A DNA stretch of 64,000 nt, from contig NZ_AUEC01000022.1 in NCBI RefSeq assembly GCF_000425785.1, forward strand, positions 62,001-126,000. The letters run 5' to 3'. Positions 27,694-36,077 of this stretch are shown here, one piece after another. The stretch is from Pseudomonas taiwanensis DSM 21245 (GTDB taxonomy: Bacteria; Pseudomonadota; Gammaproteobacteria; Pseudomonadales; Pseudomonadaceae). Position 1 is the stretch's first letter. The number at the start of each line of letters is the position of its first letter. The notes under the pieces were generated by a model. That model saw only the letters and a list, made by a program, of their open reading frames with translations, had not been told where the DNA came from and searched no databases. A program made the position numbers and the translations under genes.

Positions 27694-29631
27694 ATGAGCA
27701 AAAAGGACGCCTACAGCCAGGCGGGCAGGACGGCTGTTCTGCAGAACATTCAGGGCACGTTGCAGTTTCTGCAGCGGTTTCCCCCGTTCAACCAGATGGA
27801 ACATAGCCACCTGGCCTACCTGGTGGAACAATGCCAACTGCGTTTCTATGCAGAGGGGGAGAGCATCCTCAAACCCGCCGATGGCCCCGTTGAGCATTTC
27901 TACATCGTCAAGCAGGGCCGCGTAGTGGGCGAGCGCCAGCACCTGATCAAGCCAGGTGTGGAAACCACCTTCGAGATTACCAGCGGCGAATGCTTCCCCC
28001 TGGCAGCCCTGCTGGGCGAGCGGGCCACCCGCACCGAGCACTTGGCCGGTGAGGACACCTTCTGCCTGCAACTGAACAAAGCAGCGTTCATTCGCCTGTT
28101 CTCGCTGTCGGACGTATTCCGTGATTTTGCCCTGCGCGGCGTCAGCAGCCTGCTCGATCAGTTCAACCAGCAGGTACGTCAGCGCGCCGTGGAGACGCTG
28201 GGCACGCAGTACTCACTGAACACGCCGCTGGGCGAATTGGCCATGCGTCACCCGGTTGTCTGTCCCCCTGACACGCCCCTGCGCGATGCCGTGCGGCAGA
28301 TGCACGAGCAGCAGGTCGGCAGCATCGTGGTGGTCGACCCGCAACGCTACCCGGTAGGCATTTTCACCCTGCGCGACCTGCGTCAGGTGGTGGCCGCCGC
28401 CGATGCCGACCTGGGTGCGCCGATCGATCGGCACATGACGACCAAACCGTTCTATCTCAACCCGCAGTCCTCGGCCTTCGATGCGGCCATCGCCATGACC
28501 GAACGGCACATCGCCCATGTCTGCCTGGTGGAAAACCGTCGGCTGTGTGGCGTGGTGTCCGAGCGCGACCTGTTCTCGCTGCAACGGGTCGACCTGGTGC
28601 ACCTGGCCCGGACCATTCGCCACGCACCGCGTCTTGAAACCTTGGTGTCCCTGCGCGGTGAAATCGGTCAATTGGTCGAGCGCATGCTCGCCCATGGCGC
28701 GTCGTCGACGCAGATCACCCAGATCATCACCCTGCTCAACGACCATACAGTCTGCCGAGTCATCGAACTGGCCCTGGCCGAACGCGGCGACCCCGGGGTG
28801 CCCTTCAGCTGGCTGTGCTTTGGCAGCGAGGGCCGTCGCGAGCAAACCCTGTACACCGACCAGGACAACGGCATCCTGTTCGAGGCCGCCAACAGCGCCG
28901 AGGCCGATGCCATTCGCGCCCGGCTGCTACCGTTGGCGCAATACATCAACCAGTGCCTGGCCCAGTGCGGCTTCACCCTGTGCAAAGGCAACATCATGGC
29001 CGGCAATCCCGCGCTGTGCCTGTCGCGCAGCGAGTGGGCGCGCCGCTTCGCCGGCTTCGTTCGTGAAGCCAGTCCGGAAAACCTGCTGGGTTCGAGCATC
29101 TACTTCGACCTGCGCGTGGTCTGGGGGGACGAGCAGGGCTGCGAACAGTTGCGTCAGGGCCTTCTCGAACAGGTCGCCGACAACCGTATCTTCCAACGCA
29201 TGATGGCCGAAAACGCCCTTCGCCAGCGCCCGCCAGTGGGCCGTCTGCGCGAGTTCGTGCTGACTCGCCAAGGAACCGACAAAGCCGCCACCCTCGACCT
29301 CAAGGTCCAGGGACTCACGCCCTTCGTCGACGGCGCACGGCTGTTGGCGCTGGCCAATGGTATCGGCGCTTGCAATACCCTCGAGCGTCTGCGCCAGCTG
29401 GTCGACAAAGGCATCATCGAACCGCTCGATGGCGCCGCGTTCGAAGAGGCTTACCACTTCATCCAGCAAACCCGCATGCAGCAGCACCAGCGCCAGACTC
29501 GCGAAAACCTGCCGCATTCCAACCGTCTCGACCCGGACAGCCTCAACCACCTGGACCGACGCATCCTGCGCGAGTCCCTGCGCCAGGCCCAGCGCCTGCA
29601 AAGCAGCCTGGCCTTGCGGTACCAGCTATGA
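27694..29631 (+). CDS. cNMP-binding, tandem CBS and DUF294 nucleotidyltransferase-like signalling protein
   Basis: A 645-residue cytoplasmic signalling protein. Domains in order: a cyclic-nucleotide-binding beta-barrel (about residues 30-150), two CBS motifs (about 180-235 and 245-300), a DUF294 putative nucleotidyltransferase (about 335-470; CFGSEGRREQTLYTDQDNGILFE carries the G-S and D-x-D signature) and a DUF294 C-terminal helical domain. Proteins of this build are often encoded near acetate permease or acetyl-CoA synthetase genes, with an exonuclease and a response regulator as here. CBS domains usually sense adenine nucleotides. The activity is not known. An AT-rich stretch with TATATAGATATATATAG lies just upstream. 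Confidence 0.88.
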   Translation: MSKKDAYSQAGRTAVLQNIQGTLQFLQRFPPFNQMEHSHLAYLVEQCQLRFYAEGESILKPADGPVEHFYIVKQGRVVGERQHLIKPGVETTFEITSGECFPLAALLGERATRTEHLAGEDTFCLQLNKAAFIRLFSLSDVFRDFALRGVSSLLDQFNQQVRQRAVETLGTQYSLNTPLGELAMRHPVVCPPDTPLRDAVRQMHEQQVGSIVVVDPQRYPVGIFTLRDLRQVVAAADADLGAPIDRHMTTKPFYLNPQSSAFDAAIAMTERHIAHVCLVENRRLCGVVSERDLFSLQRVDLVHLARTIRHAPRLETLVSLRGEIGQLVERMLAHGASSTQITQIITLLNDHTVCRVIELALAERGDPGVPFSWLCFGSEGRREQTLYTDQDNGILFEAANSAEADAIRARLLPLAQYINQCLAQCGFTLCKGNIMAGNPALCLSRSEWARRFAGFVREASPENLLGSSIYFDLRVVWGDEQGCEQLRQGLLEQVADNRIFQRMMAENALRQRPPVGRLREFVLTRQGTDKAATLDLKVQGLTPFVDGARLLALANGIGACNTLERLRQLVDKGIIEPLDGAAFEEAYHFIQQTRMQQHQRQTRENLPHSNRLDPDSLNHLDRRILRESLRQAQRLQSSLALRYQL

Positions 29632-30338
29632 GCCTGTTCACCTGGTTGCGCCCCAACGCGCCCCTGCTGGAGGCCTCGCTGCGCCAGCGCCTGTCGCAGT
29701 TGCCCAAGCCTGCGCCACTGGGCGTCTGTACCCTGCGTGAGCAGCGCTGGGTGGTGCTGGACCTGGAAACCAGCGGCCTGAACACCAACCGCGATCAGGT
29801 GTTGTCGATCGGCGCGGTGGCGATCGAGGATGGCGCCATCGACTTTGCCCAACAGTTCGAGCGCACCTTGCGCCGCCCGGAGCACAAGACCAACGCCAGC
29901 GTGCTGATCCACGGCCTCGGCCCTAGCGCCCTGGCTGCCGGATGCGACCCGGCCGAAGCATTGCTCGACCTTCTCGAGTTCATTGGCGACAGCCCGGTGC
30001 TGGCTTTCCATGCGCCTTTCGATCAACGCATGTTGGCCCGCTCGCTGAAGGAAAGTCTTGGCTATCGCCTGCAGCATCCCTTCATCGACATTGCCGAACT
30101 GGCCCCCCTGCTCAACCCCGACACCGTGCTGCGCGAAGCCAGCCTGGACGACTGGTTGGCGTGCTTCGGCCTGCAAGTGGACGAACGTCATCATGCCAGT
30201 GCCGATGCCCAGGCGACGGCCGAGCTGGCCCTGATCCTGTTCAGCCAGGCCCGCCGCCAGAAATTGGATAGCCCGTTGCAATTGGAGCAGCGCTTGCGCG
30301 TGATGCGTCGGCGCAAGGCTCATCACTACGGTCTTTAG
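29628..30338 (+). CDS. DnaQ-like 3'-5' exonuclease (DEDDh)
   Basis: A 236-residue protein with the DEDDh exonuclease motifs: VVLDLETSGL (Exo I, D and E, near residue 44), AFHAPFDQRML (Exo II) and ERHHASADAQATAELAL (Exo III, H and D). It resembles the epsilon subunit of DNA polymerase III but is a stand-alone protein distinct from the main DnaQ. Its ATG overlaps the stop of the DUF294 gene (ATGA), so the two are translationally coupled and probably work together. The target, DNA or RNA, is unknown. Confidence 0.88.
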   Translation: MSLFTWLRPNAPLLEASLRQRLSQLPKPAPLGVCTLREQRWVVLDLETSGLNTNRDQVLSIGAVAIEDGAIDFAQQFERTLRRPEHKTNASVLIHGLGPSALAAGCDPAEALLDLLEFIGDSPVLAFHAPFDQRMLARSLKESLGYRLQHPFIDIAELAPLLNPDTVLREASLDDWLACFGLQVDERHHASADAQATAELALILFSQARRQKLDSPLQLEQRLRVMRRRKAHHYGL

Positions 30339-30380
30339 TGAGATAGCCATCGAGCCTGCACGTGCAACGCACAACACACC

Positions 30381-30428
30381 CGTAGGCGCGAGCCTCGCTC
30401 GCGATGCGCCGCGCAGGCGGCGCCCGAC
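30381..30428. repeat. Single REP-like element, second family
   Basis: GTAGGCGCGAGCCTCGCTCG followed by CGATGCGCCGCGCAGGCGGC is a diverged single copy of the element found as a perfect inverted pair at 53679-53790. It lies between the exonuclease gene and the sigma-factor promoter. Confidence 0.7.
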
Positions 30429-30508
30429 CTCACCGGCACATGACGCCCCCATACTGGCATTCCGATAAGCGTCCATTGCACCCCGCCCCTCGGCTCTGCA
30501 ACAATCGC

Positions 30509-30523
30509 GAATAATTATCGTTA
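30509..30523 (+). promoter_or_regulatory. Possible Fur box before the ECF sigma gene
   Basis: GAATAATTATCGTTA matches 9 of the 14 informative positions of the 7-1-7 Fur pattern TGATAATNATTATCA. It lies about 30 bases before the sigma-factor start, where iron repression of FecI-type genes normally acts. Confidence 0.5.
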
Positions 30524-30552
30524 GTTAATGCATTCGTTCCGGGGGACGCTGC

Positions 30553-31071
30553 TTGTCGTCTGTACAGAGCCCACTCGCCGAGCTGGTTGGAGCACTCTAC
30601 CGCGACCATCGCGGCTGGCTGCTCGCCTGGCTGCAACGCAGCATGGCATGCCGCCAGCGTGCCGAAGACCTGAGCCAGGACACCTTCGTGCGTCTGCTGG
30701 GCCGCGAGCAACTGGACAGCCCTCGTGAACCCCGCGCCTTCCTGGCCGCCATCGCCAAAGGCCTGATGTTCGACCATTTCCGCCGCGCTGCGCTGGAACA
30801 GGCCTACCTGGCAGAGCTTGCGCGCGTGCCGGAGGCCGAGCAGCCCGCACCGGAAGTCCAGTTGCTGATCCTGGAAGACCTCAAGGCCATCGACCGCTTA
30901 CTTGGCAAACTGTCGAGCAAGGCCCGCGCGGCATTCCTGCACAATCGCCTGGACGGCATGGGCCACGCCGAGATCGCCGCGCACCTGGGGGTCTCAGTGT
31001 CGCGGGTACGGCAGTACATCGCCCAAGGCATGCGCCAGTGCTATGTAGCGCTGTACGGGGAGCCGACGTGA
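30553..31071 (+). CDS. FecI-type ECF sigma factor (iron starvation)
   Basis: A 172-residue ECF sigma factor. Region 2 is at about residues 15-85 (AEDLSQDTFVRLLGRE) and region 4 at about 115-165 (GMGHAEIAAHLGVSVSRVRQYI). It should direct transcription of the TonB-receptor gene downstream when FecR signals. The start is taken as TTG because GGGGGA lies six bases upstream and an in-frame stop blocks any earlier start. It overlaps fecR by four bases (GTGA). Confidence 0.92.
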   Translation: MSSVQSPLAELVGALYRDHRGWLLAWLQRSMACRQRAEDLSQDTFVRLLGREQLDSPREPRAFLAAIAKGLMFDHFRRAALEQAYLAELARVPEAEQPAPEVQLLILEDLKAIDRLLGKLSSKARAAFLHNRLDGMGHAEIAAHLGVSVSRVRQYIAQGMRQCYVALYGEPT

Positions 31072-32024
31072 ATAACTCACCGGTTTCGGCCCGTGTTCTC
31101 GACGCCGCCATCACCTGGAAACTGAGCCTGGACAGCGGCAGCAGCACACCCGATGAACGCAATGCCTTCATGCGCTGGCATGCAGCCAGCGAAGAACATG
31201 CCCGCGCCTGGCAGCAGCTGGGGGCCTTGGACCAACGCGTCAGCGCCGCCGCTGGCCCCGCGCGCCAGGCCCTGGTGCAGTCGCGGGTAGGCCTCAGGCG
31301 ACGTATCGGCAAGGTCGGCGGCGGCCTGGCCAGCATGTTCCTGCTCGGCTCCCTGCTGGCCTGGGCGACCGCGCCGTCGCTATCGCCACATTACTGGTTG
31401 GCCGACCAACGTACCGCCACCGGCGAGCTGCGCACCTTGCGCCTGGAAGATGGCACGCTGCTAAGCCTGAACACACATACCGCTGTGGATATCGACTTCG
31501 AAGGCGAGCAGCGCGTGCTGGTACTGCATGAAGGCGAAATTTCCGTTGAAACCGGCCACGCCGACCCTCGCCCACTGCTCGTGCGCACCGAGGATGGCCG
31601 CCTGCGCCCACTGGGCACGCGCTTTTTGGTACGCCGCGAAACCCATGGCACACGCCTGGAGGTGCTGCAATCGTCGGTCGCGGCGATGCCACGCAACAGC
31701 GGTGACGAACACGTCCTGGCCGCAGGCCAGCAGGTGCTGATGCATGCCGATGGCCTTGGCCAGGTCGCCCCGGTACCAGCCGGCGCCGACGCCTGGACCC
31801 GTGGCATGCTGGTGGTGGACAACGTGCGCCTGGCCGATCTGCTCGCCGAACTGGGCCACTACCGCCACGGCCACCTGGGGATGGACGACGAGGTCGCCGA
31901 CCTGCGCGTGACCGGTAGCTTCCCGCTGCACGATACCGACCTGGCCCTGGCCTCGCTGATACCGGCACTGCCGGTGAAGATCGAGCGGCATACACCGTGG
32001 TGGGTGACCGTCAAAGCCAAGTAA
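31068..32024 (+). CDS. FecR-type anti-sigma / sigma regulator
   Basis: A 318-residue inner-membrane regulator that links the outer-membrane transducer to the sigma factor. The N-terminal cytoplasmic region (about 1-80, with the W-K-L-S-L-D-S-G and RAWQQL motifs of DUF4880) binds the sigma factor. A membrane segment (GLASMFLLGSLLAWA) is near residue 95, and the periplasmic FecR domain (TATGELRTLRLEDGTLLSLN) follows. The GTG start overlaps the sigma stop and has GGGGAG upstream. An ATG ten codons earlier lies inside the sigma gene and is less likely. Confidence 0.92.
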   Translation: MNNSPVSARVLDAAITWKLSLDSGSSTPDERNAFMRWHAASEEHARAWQQLGALDQRVSAAAGPARQALVQSRVGLRRRIGKVGGGLASMFLLGSLLAWATAPSLSPHYWLADQRTATGELRTLRLEDGTLLSLNTHTAVDIDFEGEQRVLVLHEGEISVETGHADPRPLLVRTEDGRLRPLGTRFLVRRETHGTRLEVLQSSVAAMPRNSGDEHVLAAGQQVLMHADGLGQVAPVPAGADAWTRGMLVVDNVRLADLLAELGHYRHGHLGMDDEVADLRVTGSFPLHDTDLALASLIPALPVKIERHTPWWVTVKAK

Positions 32025-32040
32025 CCCTGCGCTCCCCCTG

Positions 32041-32060
32041 CAGACGCCGGCTTGCCGGCC
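32041..32060. repeat. REP-like palindrome between fecR and the receptor gene
   Basis: ACGCCGGCTTGCCGGCC is a short REP core. It may separate the regulator message from the receptor message. Confidence 0.55.
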
Positions 32061-32086
32061 ATGACCCGTGGCGAGCGAAAACGATT

Positions 32087-32101
32087 TCTAAATAATTCTC
32101 A
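32087..32101 (+). promoter_or_regulatory. Fur-like box upstream of the TonB receptor
   Basis: TCTAAATAATTCTCA matches 10 of 14 informative positions of TGATAATNATTATCA, with a good right half (ATTCTCA). It lies about 85 bases before the receptor start. Confidence 0.45.
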
Positions 32102-32184
32102 CTTTTTTTCAGACGACCCCTGTCACTTTCCAAATCTCGCTCGGCAAGGAAGCAGTTAGCACTTATTCGTCGAGGAGCCACTGC

Positions 32185-34620
32185 ATGTCCCGTGCTGTTG
32201 ATCGTTTCCTGCGCCCCAGCGTAATGGCCCTGGCCATCGGCCTGGCCGCCCCGTTGGCCAGCCCAGCCCTGTTCGCTGCCGAACAGTCCACCCTGCGTGC
32301 CTATGACCTGCCTAGCGCACCGTTGGCCACCACCCTCAACCTGATCGCCAGCCAGTCGGGCATTGCCCTGGCCATCGACCCGGCCTTGGTCAGTGGCCGC
32401 AATTCGGCTCCCGTCAGTGGCCAGTACGATGGCCTTGGCGCCCTGCAGGTGGCCCTGCGGGGTACTGGCCTGCAACTGCAGCAGAGCAGCGTCGGCAGCT
32501 ACAGCCTGGTGGCCACGCCGGACGGCACCCTGGCGCTGCCGGAAACCGCCATCAATGCCAACGCCGCCTATGAAAGCGCGTGGGGCCCGGTCGATGGCTA
32601 CACCGCCACCCGCACCGCAGCCGGTACCAAGACCGACACAGCCATCGCCGAACTGCCGCGTTCAGTCACGGTGATCACCCGTCAGCAGATGGAAGACCGC
32701 CCGGTGCTCAACCTTAACGACGCCCTGCGCTACACCGCCGGTGTGCAAAGCAGCGGCTATGGCTCGGATTCGCGCAGCGACTGGCTGCTGGTGCGCGGCT
32801 TCGTGCCTACCCAGTTCCTCGATGGCCTGCCCTTGCCCAAGGGCAACTACGCCACCCCCAAGATCGAACCTTGGAACCTTGAGCGTATCGCCGTACTGCG
32901 CGGTCCGGCTTCGTCGGTTTACGGCCAGACGCCACCCGGTGGCCTGCTGGACATGACCACCCGTCGCCCACAGTTCGAGAGCAGCCACGAAGTAGAGCTT
33001 CAAGCGGGTAGCAACGAACACAAGCAGATCAACTTCGACAGCACCGGCAAGATCGACGACGAAGGCCAGTTCCTTTATCGCGTCAGCGGCACCGTTCGCG
33101 ACAGCAACTCGCCGGTCGATCACATTCCAGACAAGCGCTACAACATCGCCCCCAGCCTGACCTGGAACATCAACGACGATACCAAGCTGACTTTCATCAC
33201 CCAGTACACCCGTGACGACACGGGCATCACCGGCCAGTTCCTGCCCCTGCAAGGCACCAAGCTCGACAGCCCGGCGGGCAAGATCTCGCACCACAAGAAC
33301 CTGGGTGACCCGGACTGGGAATCCTACGACCGCACCTACTATCACCTGGGCTATGCCTTCGAAACCCGCCTGAACGACACCTGGCAGTTCCGCCAGAACC
33401 TGCGCTATGCCCGAAACGAGCTGGACTTCAAGGGCATCACTGCTGGCGGCTCGATCTGGCCAGCCGGCCCGGATGAAGCGGTCAGTGCCGACGGCACGGT
33501 GCAACGTACCGCTGGTATCGTCGAGGAAGACATCAGCCAGTTCGCGGTGGACAACAACTTCCAGGCCGACTTCCAGACGGGTGCACTGAGCCACACCGTG
33601 TTGCTCGGCCTCGACCACCAGCGTTCCGACAGCAATGCCCGCTGGCGCTGGGGGTCGAACGGCGTACCGCCGAGCAACATCCACAACCCCATCTACGGGC
33701 AGGACTTCTCGAACGTCGAGTACTTCGACATGTACGACTACGACCAGAAGACCCAGCAAACCGGCCTGTACATCCAGGACCAGATGGCCCTGGACAACTG
33801 GCGCCTGACCCTGGGTGGTCGCCAGGACTGGGTACACACCGGCACGACCTTCCACAACAAAGGCGATGCCACCAACACCCAGCGTGACAAGAAGTTCAGC
33901 AGCAACGCAGCCCTGAGCTACGTCTTCGACAACGGCATCACCCCATACTTCTCCTATGCCGAGTCGTTCCAGGCGGCCGCCGGCGCTACGGTCAACGCCA
34001 CCGATGGCTTCAAGCCAACCGAAGGCAAGCAGTACGAGCTGGGTATCAAGTACCAACCCCCAGGCAGCAAGACCCTGCTCAGCGCAGCGGTGTTCGACCT
34101 GACCCAGGAAAACATGTCGGTAACCGAAGGCGGCGTAACCCGACAGGTTGGCGAAGTTCGGGTCAAAGGCCTGGAGCTGGAAGCCACCTCGGATGTCACC
34201 CGCAACCTCAAGCTGATTGGCTCCTACACCTACAACGACAGTGAAATCGTCAAAGGCAACGACGGCGAGAAAGGCAAGCGCATGGCCCAGGTTCCACGTA
34301 ACCAGGCCACGGCCTGGGCTGACTACACCTGGCACGAAGGCCTGCTCGACGGCTTTGGCGTGGGCGTGGGCGTTCGCTATGTGGGCGATACCTACGGCAA
34401 TACCACCAACACCGACTGGGGCCACGTAGGTTCCTACACCGTCTACGACGCCTCGGTGCACTACGACCTGGGCCGCGTGAACAGCACGCTCAAGGGCGTG
34501 ACCGTGGCGGTGGATGCCAAGAACCTGTTCAACAAGGACTACCTGTCGACCTGTGACGGTTACTACTGCTACTACGGCGACGAGCGCAACGTGGTGGCAA
34601 GCGTCAATTACAAGTTCTGA
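32185..34620 (+). CDS. TonB-dependent siderophore receptor/transducer (ferrichrome type) with STN domain
   Basis: An 811-residue outer-membrane receptor. A signal peptide covers residues 1-31 (cut near LFA-AEQ). The STN signalling domain (about 32-110: AYDLPSAPLATTLNLIASQSGI) contacts FecR. A plug domain follows (about 140-260, with VLNLNDALRYTAGV and LERIAVLRGPASSVYGQTPPGG), then a 22-strand barrel ending VNYKF with the C-terminal Phe. The STN domain plus the sigma and FecR genes make this a trans-envelope signalling receptor. The best general match is the ferrichrome/ferrioxamine group; the exact siderophore cannot be read from sequence. Confidence 0.93.
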   Translation: MSRAVDRFLRPSVMALAIGLAAPLASPALFAAEQSTLRAYDLPSAPLATTLNLIASQSGIALAIDPALVSGRNSAPVSGQYDGLGALQVALRGTGLQLQQSSVGSYSLVATPDGTLALPETAINANAAYESAWGPVDGYTATRTAAGTKTDTAIAELPRSVTVITRQQMEDRPVLNLNDALRYTAGVQSSGYGSDSRSDWLLVRGFVPTQFLDGLPLPKGNYATPKIEPWNLERIAVLRGPASSVYGQTPPGGLLDMTTRRPQFESSHEVELQAGSNEHKQINFDSTGKIDDEGQFLYRVSGTVRDSNSPVDHIPDKRYNIAPSLTWNINDDTKLTFITQYTRDDTGITGQFLPLQGTKLDSPAGKISHHKNLGDPDWESYDRTYYHLGYAFETRLNDTWQFRQNLRYARNELDFKGITAGGSIWPAGPDEAVSADGTVQRTAGIVEEDISQFAVDNNFQADFQTGALSHTVLLGLDHQRSDSNARWRWGSNGVPPSNIHNPIYGQDFSNVEYFDMYDYDQKTQQTGLYIQDQMALDNWRLTLGGRQDWVHTGTTFHNKGDATNTQRDKKFSSNAALSYVFDNGITPYFSYAESFQAAAGATVNATDGFKPTEGKQYELGIKYQPPGSKTLLSAAVFDLTQENMSVTEGGVTRQVGEVRVKGLELEATSDVTRNLKLIGSYTYNDSEIVKGNDGEKGKRMAQVPRNQATAWADYTWHEGLLDGFGVGVGVRYVGDTYGNTTNTDWGHVGSYTVYDASVHYDLGRVNSTLKGVTVAVDAKNLFNKDYLSTCDGYYCYYGDERNVVASVNYKF

Positions 34621-34647
34621 CCGCCCGGGGCCACCGTGCAGCCCCAT

Positions 34648-34680
34648 CGCCCAGTAGGCGCCGGCCTGCCGGCGATTGGG
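34648..34680. repeat. REP-like element after the receptor gene
   Basis: CAGTAGGCGCCGGCCTGCCGG followed by CGATTGG has the typical REP head and palindrome. It lies 27 bases after the receptor stop and before the PepSY gene. Confidence 0.7.
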
Positions 34681-34726
34681 CTGCAGCGCAGACCCAGGGT
34701 CCATCAGACCAAAAACCGGAACCCAG

Positions 34727-35839
34727 ATGAAAAGCCAAACCATCCGCCGCTGGTCGGCGATCCACACCTGGAGCAGCCTGGTCTGCACCCTATTCCTGCT
34801 GCTGCTCGCGCTCACCGGTTTGCCGCTGATCTTCCACCACGACCTGGAACACCTGCTTGGCGACGCGCCTGAACTGCGCGAAATGCCAGCGGATACCCCG
34901 CACCTTGACCTGCAACAACTGGTGCTCAAGGCTGAGCAACACCGTCCCGGCGAAGTCATGCAGTACGTTGGCTACGAAGATGACGAACGCAATGGCGTGG
35001 TAGCGATCATGGCCGCCACTGCCGGGACAGAACCCAACGCGTCGCACACCTTCATGCTCGATGCACGCACCGGCGAAGCCGTGGCCATGCCCGCAGCCAA
35101 TGGCGGCGTGATGATGACCCTGCTGCGCCTGCATGTGGACATGTTCGCCGGGCTTCCCGGCAAGCTGCTGCTGGCTTTCATGGGCGTGCTGTTCGTTGTC
35201 GCCATCGTTTCCGGTACCGTGCTCTACGCGCCATTCATGCGTCGCCTGGAATTCGCCACCGTACGCCACGACAAATCACGCCGCCTGCGCTGGCTCGACC
35301 TGCACAACCTGATCGGCATCGTCACCCTGGCCTGGGCACTGACGGTGGGCGTCACCGGCGTGATCAGTGCCTTGTCCGACCTGGTAATCGCCGCCTGGCG
35401 CAACGACAGCCTGGCCGCCATGGTCGCCCCGTACCGGGATGCTCCACCTCTCACCCAGCGAGCCCCGGCGACGCACCTGCTGACGATCGCCGAACAGGCC
35501 GCACCCGGCATGCGCCCGGACTTCATCGCCTTTCCCGGCACCCGCTTCTCCAGCGAACACCACTATGCAGTATTCATGAAAGGCGCGACGCATTTGACCT
35601 CGCACCTGCTCACCCCGGTGCTGATCGATGCTCAGACCCTGCAAGTGACTGCCATCGGCGAACGCCCCTGGTACATGGATGCCATGGGCCTGTCCCAACC
35701 CCTTCACTTCGGCGACTACGGTGGACGTCCGATGCAACTGCTGTGGGCTGTGCTCGATGTCCTGACCATCATCGTGCTCTGCAGCGGCCTGTACCTGTGG
35801 TGGGGCAAGCAACGCAACGGCAAGAAGGAGCGTGCATGA
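34727..35839 (+). CDS. PepSY-associated transmembrane protein (putative ferric-siderophore reductase)
   Basis: A 370-residue inner-membrane protein with four membrane segments: near residue 20 (SLVCTLFLLLLALTGLPLIF), 145 (LLLAFMGVLFVVAIVSG), 205 (IGIVTLAWALTVGVTGVIS) and 345 (VLDVLTIIVLCSGLYLWW). PepSY-type periplasmic loops lie between them. Proteins of this family beside TonB receptors are proposed to reduce ferric siderophores in the periplasm. The ATG has GGAACCC upstream. The stop overlaps the next small gene (ATGA). Confidence 0.88.
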   Translation: MKSQTIRRWSAIHTWSSLVCTLFLLLLALTGLPLIFHHDLEHLLGDAPELREMPADTPHLDLQQLVLKAEQHRPGEVMQYVGYEDDERNGVVAIMAATAGTEPNASHTFMLDARTGEAVAMPAANGGVMMTLLRLHVDMFAGLPGKLLLAFMGVLFVVAIVSGTVLYAPFMRRLEFATVRHDKSRRLRWLDLHNLIGIVTLAWALTVGVTGVISALSDLVIAAWRNDSLAAMVAPYRDAPPLTQRAPATHLLTIAEQAAPGMRPDFIAFPGTRFSSEHHYAVFMKGATHLTSHLLTPVLIDAQTLQVTAIGERPWYMDAMGLSQPLHFGDYGGRPMQLLWAVLDVLTIIVLCSGLYLWWGKQRNGKKERA

Positions 35840-36009
35840 GCCACAAGTCGCAACCGACCCAGCGGATTTTCGCCTGGCCAAGCCTTATCGCCGCGCTGGG
35901 CGCAGCCGGGCTGTTCGCGGCGCTGCTCGGGGATGGCGCCTGGGATGCACTGTCCTGGCTGGGCCTGGGCATCCCGGCGTGGCTCGGGGTTCGTGCCCTG
36001 TGGAGGTAA
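35836..36009 (+). CDS. Small membrane protein, 57 aa, coupled to the PepSY gene
   Basis: A 57-residue peptide starting MSHKSQPTQRIFAWPSLIAA with two hydrophobic segments (about 14-32 and 38-53). It overlaps the PepSY gene by four bases with a good AAGGAG upstream, so it is probably translated as the second half of that pair. Short two-helix peptides of this sort often accompany PepSY reductases in pseudomonads. The function is unknown. Confidence 0.8.
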   Translation: MSHKSQPTQRIFAWPSLIAALGAAGLFAALLGDGAWDALSWLGLGIPAWLGVRALWR

Positions 36010-36077
36010 TCGGCTAACACGCTTGTATCGCCGGCAGGCGCCATGCTCGACGGCTCATTTATCGCGGAGCCAGTTCG

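Noticed and set aside
32662..34959. Long minus-strand frame antisense to the TonB receptor
   Set aside because: A shadow of the receptor gene with low-complexity Val/Gly/Ala translation and no start signal.
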